64,000 bases of DNA from Chrysoperla carnea. Its lineage: Eukaryota; Arthropoda; Insecta; Neuroptera; Chrysopidae. Shown here one piece after another: positions 39,156-51,700 of this stretch. A program made the translations under genes and the position numbers. The stretch's first letter is position 1; the number at the start of each line of letters is the position of its first letter. The DNA lies in the NCBI RefSeq assembly GCF_905475395.1, contig NC_058339.1, forward strand, positions 78,024,520 to 78,088,519, given 5' to 3'. The notes under the pieces were generated by a model. It had not been told where the DNA came from, made no database searches, and saw only the letters and a list, made by a program, of their open reading frames with translations.

Positions 39156-40000
39156 TACTAAATAAGTTTTATCGGAAACTCTCGTCTGTCGAAACCGTCA
39201 AATCCATACTGATAATGAATACATGTAAGTCAAAATATGTAAAATTTATGTAACACGAAAATTGAGGCAAAAATCGAAATTTAATTTGAAAAATCCTAGA
39301 GTTCTCATTTATAATCTTTCATAATACTTTGAACCCCTATAGTAAACACACAAAAATGTTAGCATAAGGTCTGCAAATGATCGAGAAAGATTAAGGGTTC
39401 GAAATAGTCACGAAAACCCTTGGTCTATGTCGCAAGGATTCACTTACGGTACCTTTCGTATGTTTTATTATTAAGAATTCGAAATCGTTTTAATCAACAT
39501 TGAAATAATAATCAACTTCTTCCTCAACAGGATCCAATATTTTAAACGGCATTAATTTTTATGACACACCCGGTATTCTATGAAATAAACATAAAAATGT
39601 CCATAATTAACCAGAACCAAAAAAAAAATCTAATTTAATAAATAAATAAATAAATAAATAAATCATTAAATGAAACGCAGCCCAAAAAAAGAACGCTTTA
39701 TTAAACCACAATTCCATTAATTTTATTTAGAGAGAAAATTTGTGTGGTTTGAATATTGTAATTTTTTTGTTAATATTTGACCGGAAATATGTATCAAATA
39801 TTTTTTTAAAATATTTTATTTGTTTTCATAAAAACCATACGCCGTTGTAGATATTTATATTTAACCTAATTACACACATTTCGTGGCTGATACCATTAAG
39901 ATGGTTTTTTAATGTATGGTTTGGGAATTATTGAATTCGGACCAAGCAACTACAACTACAGATATAGTCATAATTATTGTTATCTTCATAATATACTTAA
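39156..40000. other. AT-rich DNA with an (AATA)n microsatellite
   Basis: About seven AATA units at 39638-39664. No gene is seen. Confidence 0.5.
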
Positions 40001-40319
40001 GGTAGTACTATCGGTAATAGACTTTGCATTCAGAATTTAATGAAACTTGGCATAGTTGTCCATTATTATATCATAATTAGCCAGTTAAATTTTTAAGGGC
40101 CTTCAGAGAACTGAAAAAAAAGATATTTTAAAGATATTTTAACATTGATCCTTATGGGAAATCACAGATTTTTATTTTATTTCACAAAACTGGACGTTCA
40201 GATTATCAGTTCTCGGAAGGCCCCTAAAAATTTAACTGGTTAATTATGATATAATAATGGACAACTATGCCAAGTTTCATTAAATTCTGAATGCAAAGTC
40301 TAATACCGATAGTACTACC
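40001..40319. mobile_element. Complete long-TIR MITE with TTAA flanks
   Basis: Begins GGTAGTACTATCGGTAATAG and ends with its inverse; TIRs of about 115 bp; TTAA at 39997-40000 and 40320-40323. TTAA target duplication is typical of piggyBac-type mobilisation, although the TIR start is not the usual CCC. Second copy at 26070. Confidence 0.85.
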
Positions 40320-40323
40320 TTAA

Positions 40324-41029
40324 GAGGATGGTTACTGCTATTTTTTATATGAATCGTAATTATACGTTTGTGTAATATAATTTGTATTACGATTATATTT
40401 TAAATCGTTAAAATAACCGTACAAATTATTGTATGTTTATAACAAGCAAAAATTCAATACTTTTATACATATAATTCAAATATTTTGGAGAAATTTTCGG
40501 CACTATCTCGAGAATGACTAATCTAGTCGCCGATCGAAATAAAATGTTTGTGTGTTTCCTCATGTACTGGAAAAATTGTTGAAATAGTTGATATACCTTT
40601 TAAGCTTACCCAAAAATTGGGTACCGATAAAATCATTAAAGTTTTATTTTGGATTTGGTAACTTGGATTTGGAAGATAATTCACAAAATAGCTACTGAAA
40701 GATTAAGGAATGATTTTTAAAAAATATTTAGTTAAAATATATATAAACCAATTATTAAAGTTTGGGGGGGGGAGGAGGGGCACCCGGGTCTTCAATTATT
40801 TATTTATGTTCGAGTTTTAATGCATTGCTTTTATGAAAAAATCTAAAAAAAAAACAACATATTTTGAAAGTTTTTGATAATTTTCCCTTGGAACGAATGA
40901 AAACTAATAAAAACTTTTTTAATAGAAAGTAAACATATATAAGCGCATGACATAGAAAAGAAAAAAAAACTCTCCATCCAGATAAGGCATGTAGGAGCAT
41001 TGTAGATTTAGGATTGAAATTACTTTAAT
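40324..41029. other. AT-rich DNA with repeat scraps and a G-tract
   Basis: G-rich run at 40762-40790; 40826-40910 matches window position 1-85; 'ggcactatctcgagaatgac' near 40499 resembles part of the 306-bp satellite. Confidence 0.5.
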
Positions 41030-41156
41030 CTTTGATGATGAATTTGATAAAACTTTAATTCTAGACGAAAAATAAGAATAACTTTTGTTCCCAAATTTAA
41101 TTAACCTCCGTATATAAGGTAATTTCGACCAAAAATAATTCAAAAATTGGGTTAAT
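41030..41156. repeat. Diverged relative of the 306-bp satellite monomer
   Basis: 'gaatttgataaaacttta', 'tatataaggtaatttcgacc' and 'aattcaaaaattgggttaat' follow the order of the satellite unit. Confidence 0.5.
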
Positions 41157-41400
41157 TTAAGGTAGTACGAGCGCTAAAGCAAGTTTAGACTTGTGGTTGA
41201 AATTATTTGTAACTTATTTTCAACTTGGATGATGAATTTTGTTGTAACTTCATGAACGTAGACGAAAAATAATAATAAAATTTTTCGATATCTGCCTTTG
41301 TTTTCGAAATATCAAAAGCTGAATATTTTAACTAAATTTGCAATTTTCCATATTTTGAAAACTACGCCAGATATTGAAAAATTTTATTTCACACGTATTG
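41157..41400. repeat. 'TTAAGGTAGTACGAGCG' repeat, partial
   Basis: Begins TTAAGGTAGTAC like the MITEs but has a different interior ('gacttgtggttgaaatta', 'ttttcgatatctgcc'). A related inverted end is at 43620-43775 ('gtactacctt'). Confidence 0.6.
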
Positions 41401-42149
41401 TCTTATAATATCGCAGAGGCATAGCCTAATTTACCATCAAAATTGAAAAAATATTTCTTTTAAATTTGAGGCTTTTACTGAAAGTTGCTGCTCTGCTCTT
41501 ACATTTGTAATTGTTGGGTGATTTCCAAAATTTCTCTGATTTCTGTAAGAATTCGATTATAGAGCATCCGGGCGAGGAAACAGGAAAAGACATTTCAAAT
41601 AATCAATTATGTTACACTTTTCTAAAAGTAATTTCCATAATCAATAATTATGAATTCCGATCATGTATTTCTAATAAAAACACGCACTAAACTGCATTGA
41701 TTGATCATCTCAATCTCAATTCATATGTAGTCTGTATACTTCTGTAGTGTCATATCAACAGATGTTATTTCACACATAAAATTGATCTCAATGTCGTCAA
41801 CCTCACACCTATAAAACATACCTCTAGTTGTTGATCTGTGCAATCAATAACAAACAATATTTACAAACAACATACTTGGATAATATAATTGATTACATTT
41901 TGGTCCTCATTTAAGTATTGATTACTCAATCAAGTTATGATAATATTTTATATGTTATACCTACCATTCATTAATTAATAGTTTGTAAGGTAATTTTAAT
42001 TAAACAACAAATATTATTCATTCATTCCTGTTGTATTCGTTGTTAGTTCAAGAGCAAAATGTAAAAACAAAAGATTTTTAGCATTTTAAAGTAAATAATA
42101 TTATTTTGATATTAGCATAAATTCCAAGCAATTTTTTGTATCTGATTTA
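41401..42149. other. AT-rich DNA, no gene seen
   Basis: No frame or repeat recognised. Confidence 0.45.
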
Positions 42150-42607
42150 ATATACCATATATATATATATATGTAATATACAAGGTATAATAAGTTTAGT
42201 CCCAAATTTGTACCGCTTAAAATATTGATGCAACGAACAAAATTTTGGTATAGGTGTTCATAAAATCATCTAATTAGTCCATTTTCGGTTGTCCGTCCGT
42301 CCGTCTGTCAACACGAAAATTCAAAAACGAAAAATGATATCAAGCTGAAATTTTTACAGCGTGCTCAGGACATAAAAAGTGGGGTCGAGTTCGAAATTGG
42401 GCAGTTTAAATGTAAAAAATGTTCCTTATAAAAAAATAAACAACTTTTGTTTGAAATATGTTTTCGTAAACATCACTGTAGAGTTTGTATTATATGGGAA
42501 TGTCAGTTATGTATGTGTGTATGCATGTATAATATGACAGTGTAATCAACACTGTCTATACATGGTATTTCAACAATTAACTCAGTCAATTGTTTGTTTT
42601 CACTTGT
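42150..42607 (+). mobile_element. HINE-like repeat copy H, internally deleted
   Basis: Begins TATACCATATATATATAT, ends CAATTGTTTGTTTTCACTTG. Lacks the 'taggtcctacggacc' block between 'gagttcgaaattgggc' and 'agtttaaatgtaaaaaatg'. Confidence 0.85.
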
Positions 42608-43619
42608 TTTTTTATTGTTTTTGCAAATGCGAAGTTAAAAAAAAACATCCTGTATAAGACCATACACAAGATATCGTTTTTGTAAAAAATTAAATATCAT
42701 GGGGCATCCTTAGTCCACGTGAGTGGCTTGGTTTTGGCAAGTCTACCAATATTTCTCTCTACGTGGGCATTATGTCCGAAAAATTCTCTGCTGCGTTTTT
42801 TTCAAACCGATAACTTAAATATGACATTATCTATGAAAACTCACCATTTTCGAGAGAAAGTTTGGTAGGCTCAATAAAAGTAAGCCATTCACAAAGTTTC
42901 AAATATGTATTAATAAATTAATAAAAAGGGTGCTGACCCGCGGACTACTACCTAATGGGCATTATAATCTCTCGTTGTCTTCATCAAAATATTAAAGAAA
43001 ATTATTTGTAAATAACAAATATTAAATACTATTTTTGTAAGTGTTAATAACAGTTCTATGTATTGAATCATGCTTCATCTTCTGGCTGTTTAACTTTGGT
43101 CTATAATTTTAATGATAAAGCAGGCCATTAACATCATCTCACAAACATGTAATAATATAATTTACACATTCATTAAGTTTTCTTTATATTATTTTGTTTT
43201 CTACTAAAGTACCGTTGTCATTTATAAATAAATTTTTGTCATATGTATACGCATTGACGAATCGCAATATATTCACGCTAATTAACTACAAACCAAATGA
43301 AAAGTTTAAAGAAAGTTTACAACAACTGAATCCGTATGAAACTATTTGCAAACGAGTGCAATAGGCGCCATTTTGATAATTAACATGCCAATACATATTT
43401 CCACTATCCGATTATTTAAATAAATAAATGACTTCAAAAGTAGACATATTTAACATTGGTCTTAAGGGAAAATGGTAGTTGGATAATGTTTTCATAGATT
43501 TCTTCAAAACTAGTCCATAGAAATTATTTTAAAAAAAACTATTAAAATTAAAGATAAAATCTCAATACATTGTCAAAAGCAAAAAAAGCTCGTTGTAATA
43601 AAGGATGTATGAACACGGT
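42608..43619. other. AT-rich DNA, no gene seen
   Basis: No frame or repeat with a second copy. Confidence 0.45.
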
Positions 43620-43775
43620 ACTGGTAATACAAATTTAAAATAACATATTTTCAATTTTAATGGTGAGTTATGTTAGAATTTGACAATATAAGACGAAAAG
43701 TGAGAATACAATTTTTCGATATCTGAAGTAATTTTCAAAATATCGAAAGTTAAAAATTTTGTACTACCTTCATTT
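43620..43775. repeat. Inverted end of the 'ggtagtac' family
   Basis: 'caatttttcgatatctga' and 'tttgtactacctt' are the inverse of the 41157 family. Confidence 0.5.
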
Positions 43776-43859
43776 AATGTCTTTGTTTTTCACGAACATA
43801 ATATAAATGCAAAATGAACCTTAGAAGAAAGAAAAATAAAATATGATATCCTGGTCAGT

Positions 43860-44250
43860 AACCTTTGATTATGTTGTCCTTCACAGTTAGAGATTATTTA
43901 CTACGATAAACTTGACAAGCTTAGCAAGTCAACTCAACCAATACCAACTTACCTTACCAAGACGAAGCAGACTAAGGAAGATTCACATTACTTTATACTT
44001 TTATAAAAGGTAAGTATTACTTTACTTTTTATTATTATTATAAACAAATACAATGCATATCATAGACGAATAGACAGACAGACTCCTAGTCGAGAAGCAG
44101 ACAGACATTCAACAAGCAAGCTGCAGTAGCGTCGTCATCGTCAGTGGTAGCTAGTGATTGATGATTAGAAGTTGTTTGGTATTCTTTTATATACGCAAGA
44201 TACATAATAGCACGTGTGCAATTGTTATTCTTTTATCGGACATTGACTTC
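43860..44250. other. Less AT-rich island; possible non-coding exon or promoter
   Basis: 43900-44008 ends in a consensus donor (AAAAG|GTAAGTATT) and 44090-44165 carries 'gcgtcgtcatcgtcagtgg' with a TCAGT initiator-like motif. No ATG-initiated frame of any length follows. Very tentative. Confidence 0.2.
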
Positions 44251-44679
44251 CGTATTTTGAAGTGACCTCTTTGTGTCATTTACAAACAATTTTTTTTTCT
44301 GTTGATAGGTTGGTTACATTGATTACAGTGTCATCCGTCTGTTAAAATTTAAATAATTATTACATTTCAACTGATTGCTTTAAGTCATAGTTTTCAAAAA
44401 TAATAAAGAATAGAAAACCAAAATTCCTAGATTAATATTAATTTTCATACTTGTTCCCTAATGTTTTAGCAACTCATAACGATTAAAATCACACCCCAAA
44501 GTTTAACGTCTTTAGAAAGTAGAATTTTAGGCGACACCTCGAAAATTCTATAATAAAGGGTCAAATGATAGGGCACTATAACTACTTTAAATACTAAAAT
44601 TTTGATGATTCTTATAAGTTTCAAAGCAGCGAGTTCTTTATTTGTTTAACGAGTAAATTTTAAAGTTGCAAAAAATTCA

Positions 44680-45110
44680 CACACAAAATTTTGTTTCGGT
44701 TTTTGGTTTTTCGAGAGAAATTAGGGCAAAAAAATAACGAAAATTCAGCTCATTTGACTGTTAGTCAGATATTTTCTGCTAAATTCGATCCAAGAAATCG
44801 CTCTTTGTATGGGATTTCGGACTAAATCTCAAAACATATGAATCCAGTCAACGATTTTTGAACTTTATGGGTCAAACTTACCTTAAATACCAACTTTTCT
44901 CGGAATTAGAAACAAAAAATTTCTTTAGAAAAAATCGTGTAAATTTTTTGTTTTAGAATTTGATAAAACTCAGTTTCTAAGAAAAATTTGACCCAAAAAA
45001 ATCAAAAATCGTGTTCATTTGACGCTTGAGCGAGTAGATTCTGAGCAAAACGATATCTCAGGTCGATTTTTGACGTTTTCTCGGAAACCATAAATTTAAT
45101 CGTTAAATGA
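44680..45110. repeat. Diverged monomers related to the 306-bp satellite
   Basis: 'gaatttgataaaactcag', 'tttgacccaaaaaaatcaaa', 'ttctcggaaaccataaat' and 'atcgttaaatgaaac' follow the order of the satellite unit; about 1.4 units outside any array. Confidence 0.65.
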
Positions 45111-46055
45111 AACAATTGAAATGAACCCAATTTTAAAGTTTTGGGATTCGTCAGTAAAATTGGAACGTAAAAAAAATTTTGTTTGTGGTTTGGATAAAAT
45201 AAATTGTCCAAGGCAATGAAAATCTAATAAACATTAAAATCGAAATTTTGTTTATTTTTTAGATAGTTTCAAATCTCCCCGATTTGACGTTTCTGGATTC
45301 AAAATTTTAAGAGTGGGAATATCAGCAAGTTAATATTAGTGGAGTGGATATTGCAACTGCAGGTAACATAGACCACAGTGTTGCCAACTCTATCAACTTT
45401 TAGGTAGATCTACCAACTTTGAATATCCTGAACAAATCTACTACCTCGCAAGGATCTTACTTTTAAAGTTTATAAAAAATTAAAAAATTTTTTAAAATCC
45501 CATGAAAATGCTTATAAACTATGCCTAATATTAAGTTTCTTGGCTTTTTATTTAATCAAAATATTATATGAGGTTCTAGTTTTGACACAGGGTATGCTGA
45601 AAACTACCAACCTTGTAAATCACATCTACCACCTAGACAGATTTTGAGTAGACAACACGTTTTTAGACAAGCACTTCAACAACCACTTTTTTGTCGGTGA
45701 TTTAAAAATCAGACATTTGTGGGCAACAAAGTTATGTTTTCCTAGATTGAATTTCAAAAGAAAGAGTAATATTTTTTAATTAATTTTTTTTCTTTAGGTA
45801 TAATAAAATTCTACGAAATTGCAACAAATCAAAACGCAATCACATCGCATGTGTTACGGATAATATATGATCATAATACTCGTACTATACAGTAAAATAT
45901 ATAATGGTTATAATTGTGAAGGACGTTCCGAGGTTATTGACTTAGTTGTTTAGTGCAATACAATGAATGCAGTCAGAGCACTTAATTCAATTGTCTGAAA
46001 TAATTATATCAAACTAAAGGGATACAATACAATAAATACATAGGTGCATAGGGGG
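45111..46055. other. AT-rich DNA with a possible hAT-type terminus
   Basis: 45378 begins CAGTGTTGCCAACTC, a common hAT-type end, but no matching inverse end was found. Confidence 0.35.
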
Positions 46056-46156
46056 TCCAGAACCAAACGTGGTATTTGACAGTCATTTTAGAACGGCTGT
46101 TGGCATTCAAATTAAAAGTCTCAATAGCCACGACGATCCAAATATGTACATCTATA

Positions 46157-46716
46157 AACAAATGAAAACAAACAACTGACTGATTTAACTGTCAAAATAC
46201 CATGTATAGACAGTGTTGATTACTCTGTCACGTTACACAAACATACATGTCACACACATATAACTGATATACCCATATAATACATACTATACAATTTGCG
46301 CATAATTTGCGCTCTCCGAAAAAATGTTTCAAACAAAAGTGGTTTATTTTTTTATAAGGAACATTTTTTACACTTAAACTTTTGTTCTATCTTTAGGGTT
46401 TACAAGATAGGTCCTACGGACCCAAGACCCAATTGACATATGTTGCTCATTTACGAACTTGACCTCACTTTTTACGTCCTCAGCTCGCTTCAAAAATATC
46501 AAACTTTCAGCTTAATATCTCTTTAATTTTTTTGAATAATCGTGATGACAGACGACAGACAGACAGACAACCGGAAAGGGACTAACTAGGTGATTTTATG
46601 AACACCTATACCAAAATTTTTTTCATGGCATCAATATTTTTAATAATAATTTTTAAGCATTACAAACTTGAGACTAAACTTAGTACACCTGGGTATATTT
46701 CATACACATGGTATAA
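46157..46716 (-). mobile_element. HINE-like repeat copy I, near full length
   Basis: AACAAATGAAAAC start, 'cacatggtataa' end, with the 'gacagacagacagacaaccg' block. Confidence 0.85.
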
Positions 46717-46820
46717 TAATAACACCTAGAGTATAAAATCAATATCCTCTCAGAATTTCAAACTTATAACATAAATGGTTAAGGCTGAGCGTTAATATGT
46801 CAGTCGGGACAGAGCCTTTT

Positions 46821-47671
46821 ATATAAATAGGACGGGCTATTTTAATTTATTATGACTAATAGCTCGTTTTGTAGACAGTCAAAAATAAACTTAAATAAAA
46901 GTAGCGGAATTTGATGGGGGGGGGGGGGGGCAACATGTTCTGACATCAGACTGCACCTAGTTCTCCGAGTTGCTTTAATAGTCAATTAAGATCCTAAAAG
47001 GTTAGAAATAGAACAGTACTATAAATGAAAGTTGATCCTTATAAAAAACTAACATTTTTTCGAAAATCGTTAGCTTTCAGAGGAAATGCGACTTGAAAAT
47101 TTGACATTATTGCATTTAATCGAAAGAAAACACGCTTGCTTTAGAAACATGTTACACAAAAGTTATCAAGGACAATAGAGGTAGGTTATTCGTCTGTGTT
47201 AATAACTCTTGAGCCCAAGTAATTTGAAGATCATTTGAAGATGAAGGTCAAATGACCTTGAAACTAGAATTTTAGATCAAAGTCATGGACACAGGTGAAT
47301 GTCCTCTATTACCCTTGTCAAGTTTTGGCTACAGCATTTTTCTGTTTTTTCGTGTTTTTTTCTATTAATATCAATAATGACATATTTTTCCGAAAGCCAA
47401 CGATTTTCAAAATAATGTTTTAAATAAAAAAATGTTAGTTTTCTTATAAGGAACAACTTATTAATTTAAAATATTATTTAAAAAATGTTATGTTATTTTC
47501 AATCTCTTACCTTTTAGTATCAAAATTGACTATTAAAGCAACCCGGCGAACTAGGTCCAATCTTATGTCCCCCATCTAATTCTAGAACTTTTGTGTAAGT
47601 TATTTTTTCATTGATTTACTACAAAACGAGTTGTTAGCCATTATAGATTAAGGGACCTACCGTGTATATAG
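46821..47671. mobile_element. Long fold-back element copy 2
   Basis: Left arm 'attatgactaatagctcg..taatagtcaatt..aaaaactaacattttttc' pairs with the right arm in inverse order. A 15-G run at 46916-46930 replaces the shorter G-run of the other arm and copy. Copy 1 is at 18344. Confidence 0.75.
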
Positions 47672-47982
47672 TTTATCCACATTACAATGCCTGCAACTCA
47701 AAAACTTGTGCATTTACATCGCCGTGCCTATTGAAACATTTCATTAAGATTCCAAGATCTAGAAAATCTCACAATATAGGAAAATTTTACCGAAATCCAA
47801 TTCCCATATAATTTGTGCGGGTTCCGCCCAGAGACACCCTTAAAATTATAATGAATATTCGTCCGATACTCGAGAGAATAAGGATTTCGTTTTTCGAGTT
47901 AAAGTTGTTAACCATCACCTTGAAAAGTAAATCCTCAATTTTCCAGCCGGTCTCGACTGTCAAATACCACGTCTGGTTCTAG

Positions 47983-48713
47983 ATTTAACACTATTATATA
48001 AAAATTATATTATTTTTCTATACCTTTAAATGGAAAAATGATTCATAAACTTGTAATCAACAGCAGTATGGTTATTAAATTACCAACTCGTTTTCCAAAC
48101 AAACCACAATTATTATTTTTTTATTAATAAAAAAAAGTTTTCCTTATGTTTGGTTTTTAGTGGTACGTACGGTGAAATGTCGTTCTTCGAGTTTCCTAAA
48201 CAGGATACTCAAAATAGATTTTAATATAATAAAATGTTGATCTGTCAGTAATCAATCAAAAATTTCTTTATATTATATACGCACTTTTTATCTAAAGGCA
48301 TTTTAAACCAGAAAAAGGTACCTACTGACCCTCTTTTTTTTTGTGAGCCAAAAATGTTCATTCTATAAAATCTTTTTGAATAGTCAGTCATTATTTAACG
48401 GGCCGAAAATTTATTCTCTATATCTATCAGTACTGTTAGAAAATAGGCAAAACTGTTCGAGATAGAACAAAAAAAAATACTTCTTATAAAAATATCAACG
48501 TTTGTTTGAATCAGTTTTTCGAATATTCAAACGAAAATGCACAAATCTGAAATAATGTTTTCGACGCCTGTCCAGCTTATCCAGACCATGAACTTTGTAA
48601 TAAAACAAGTATTTTCTCTTGACGTATTCTACTTTCCAATGGAACTTTGATCAATTACTTTTCCTTGTGGTATCAAGTATTCACAATTTTAGTGCCAAGT
48701 GTGCAAAATTTTT
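47983..48713. other. AT-rich DNA, no gene seen
   Basis: No frame or repeat recognised. Confidence 0.45.
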
Positions 48714-48977
48714 AAAACCGGTCAGGTGCAAGTAGCACTTGCACACTAAGGGTTCTGAAGCATCGTACAAGATATAACACCATATACTTTTTAAATACTT
48801 TTAATTTTGGAATTCGCCATCTTGATTTGTTGTTATAGCGGCAATAGTAATACACACCTCGCCAAAATTTCAGATATCTAACTATTGAGGTTTACGTACG
48901 AGACATATCCCGCTGGCAAACAGTGGAGTCTTATTAACAGGGTTTCTTTGGTTACCCTTCGAATACAGAACCCTAAA
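48714..48977 (+). repeat. Insect-type interspersed repeat (GGTCAGGTGCAAGT ... ACAGAACCCTAAAA)
   Basis: Recognisable blocks: 'aaaccggtcaggtgcaagt', 'actaagggttctga', 'tttgttgttatagcggcaa', 'cagtggagtctta' and 'ttcgaatacagaaccctaaaa'. A second copy, split by an insertion, is at 51618-52343. Confidence 0.75.
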
Positions 48978-49846
48978 ATGGTAGATACTTTTTTGTACAA
49001 AATTTGCCTGGTATCACTTTAATATGAGTACTTCAGTCAAATTTTAGTTGCGACATCATGACTGTTCCACTATGAAAAGCGAAAATTATGAACTTGCCTG
49101 GAAGGGAAATCTTTTACGGATTTCAGGTTTCAATTAAATTGGAGAACACTCCTTCTCGCATTGAGTTTTATCCATTTATTCCCCATAATTAGTTTTTCCC
49201 ATTTTTTAATTAGAATGAAATTGTAATTTCCTCAAAACATCTTTCATAACTGTACGATGGAAGACCTTACATTAAAAAAATACTAATTTTCTCAGACAAT
49301 AAAGTCAATCAATCAAAGATTTATTTATATAAAGAATTTACTGTAACAGTAAAAATACGCAGGGGCCTCTCAAAATATCATCATTTTCTCAGACAATAAA
49401 AATCCATTTAAATATTATAATTATTACCGTTCGAACTAACAGGAATATTTTAGTTTTGAATACCAATCACATTGTTACTAATACTTAATAATCGATCTAC
49501 AAAAGTAATTTAAAAATCTGATTCGTACATAATAATTTATAAAAATGTTGTATTGCCAAATTTGTACAAATCAAGTGGGTGTAAAAAAAGGTTCCTAGCA
49601 TTCAAGAGAAGTTCAACCACGAAATGTTTTTGCTTGTGGATGGATGACTAATCAAATCAAATTCTTATGAACGAAAAATGTTTTTATTTCATTTTTCAAT
49701 GTCAGTTTTTGTTTTTTTTTTCTTTCCTACTCCATAACATTGTGCAATTTTTTTAGCATACCCATAGGTAGGCCACTGACGTGTTTTAACTGGTTGGTGT
49801 CATCCATGTTCGTCAGTCGATGAACTTTTCAAATGAGTTATTATTT
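48978..49846. other. AT-rich DNA, no gene seen
   Basis: 'ttttctcagacaataaa' occurs twice (49288 and 49385), a short local duplication. Confidence 0.45.
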
Positions 49847-50444
49847 GTATACCATGTATACATGAAATATATCAAGGTATACTAAGTTTAGTCCCAACTT
49901 TGTAACGCTTAAAAAAATTGATGCTACGAACCAAATTTTGGTATAAAATCCATTTCCGATTGCCCTTTCGTCTGCCCGTCCGTCCGTCCGTCTGTCAACA
50001 CGATAACTCAAAAACGAAAAATGATATCAAGCTGAAATTTTTACAGCGTGCTCAGGACATAAAAAGTGAGATCGAGTTCGTAAATGACCAACATAGGTCA
50101 ATTGGATCTTGGGTCCGTAGAACCGATATTGTAAACTGTTAGAGATACAACAAAAGTTTAAATGTAAAAAATGTTCCTTATAAAAAAATAAACAACTTTT
50201 GTTTAAAACAATTTTTCGTACCATCACTATTTACCCGCGAGAGCGTAAATTAGGCGCAAATTATAGGGTATGTATTATATGGGAATATCAGTAATGTGTC
50301 TATGATATGTATGCATATGTGGCTCTCTAAGAAAAGGCTATCTTTTTTTATTTACATGACGTAAAAAAAAAACGATTGCGTAATCAACACTGCCTATACA
50401 TGGTATTTCAGCAGTTAACAGTCAATTGTTTGTTTTCACATGTT
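49847..50444 (+). mobile_element. HINE-like repeat copy J, near full length
   Basis: Begins TGTATACCATGTATACATG and ends CAATTGTTTGTTTTCACATG, with CGTCCGTCCGTCCGTCTGTC. The 74- and 66-residue frames are artefacts. Confidence 0.85.
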
Positions 50445-51617
50445 CTTCATTAATACCAGTAATAATACTGATCAACGAAATTTGATTTTTTTTTTTTCTT
50501 ACATTGATGCGATAGAACATTTCTCATAGTTTTTGGTGTGCCGAATTCGAATTCGACTTCAGAATTTCTCTGATACATAAGGTTTTCGAAACATCCTTAC
50601 CTAAAAAGGGTAAAATTCGTTTTTTTATTATATTCGAAATTCCGTAACACCACTATGAAATGCTTCTATCATATGGCGATTAGAAGACTTATTATCGTCA
50701 ATTATGGTAAATGATAGTAAAATTTCAAAATAATTTTTACGTTTTTAAATCCAGTATGGAATGAAAAAAGAATTTAATTATTTAACAAATTATAGAAACG
50801 GATGTTTTGCGAAGCTGCAGATCTAAAAATATCCATAAAAGATAGAGTTATTATTTACTGTCCATACATATTACTTATTATAAGTTTTAAGTATTCAAGA
50901 GATGACTTTGTGTTTATTTTTCAAATAAAGAAGAAATTTTCTTAAGTAGTTGACTTAAACATTAGCTACACATTATTAATATTTATTTACCATCTTCATC
51001 GCTTAAATATAACAAAAGTACAGAATGTTCCGTGATGGCAATTCTCAATGTGTTAAGAGCGCACAGAGAATTTTGAGAATACACATCCAATACACATAGC
51101 TAACGGAGCGTCCATAAACTAAGTAGTTCAATTCCAGTTTCTTTGAAACCCCTACCTCCATATATCCTTTGCTATGATTTCCCCCTCAGAAAGAATGCTA
51201 TACTGCCACTGCAACAAAGGCATTATGGCATTGCCCCTGACGTAGCTCAGCGTAGCTTTTAGTTACTTTTTATTCTTCGTATACGTCATCCTGATTGTTA
51301 AAACACCAAAGAGAATAATTGTTTATCAATTTGTTACTTAACGAATATTTTTTTAACAATTGATGATTTTCGGCATCAAAAATCTCTTTATTATGCGTTA
51401 CAGGTATGACTAGAGGTCTGAAAATCGTAGCTTTTCTATTTGATAAAAATATACGAAAGAAATTTTGGCCATACAAACTGAAATACGACTCAAATTTATT
51501 TTGTATTCATTTTAAGGATGACTAACGATTAATTCCAACGACAATTTTTTCGGATATTCCAACGACAATTTTTTCGGATTTAGCCCTAAAACAAGCTATA
51601 GTCTCCGATCATTCCTT
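50445..51617. other. AT-rich DNA with a 23-bp tandem duplication
   Basis: 'ttccaacgacaattttttcg' occurs twice at about 51533-51578. No gene is seen. Confidence 0.5.
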
Positions 51618-51700
51618 AAAAACCTGCCAAGGGCGAGTCAGGTTCGTACCCGAAGGGTTGTGCATAAAAGAAAATAAATACTTCTCATTTGACCGGATTT

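Larger units (their letters stand above)
46056..47982. mobile_element. Composite element bounded by ~28-bp inverted ends
   Basis: Left TCCAGAACCAAACGTGGTAT (46056 onward, continuing TTGACAGTC) and the inverse at 47955-47982 (about 26 of 28 bp). Encloses the HINE-like copy I and the fold-back element copy 2. No transposase is present. Confidence 0.55.

Noticed and set aside
49918..50142. Frames with 'DNSKTKxDIxLKFLQR' in several places (32701-32907, 49918-50142)
   Set aside because: The shared peptide looks like a conserved protein but comes from the non-coding HINE-like repeat; other copies carry stops and frameshifts at the same place.
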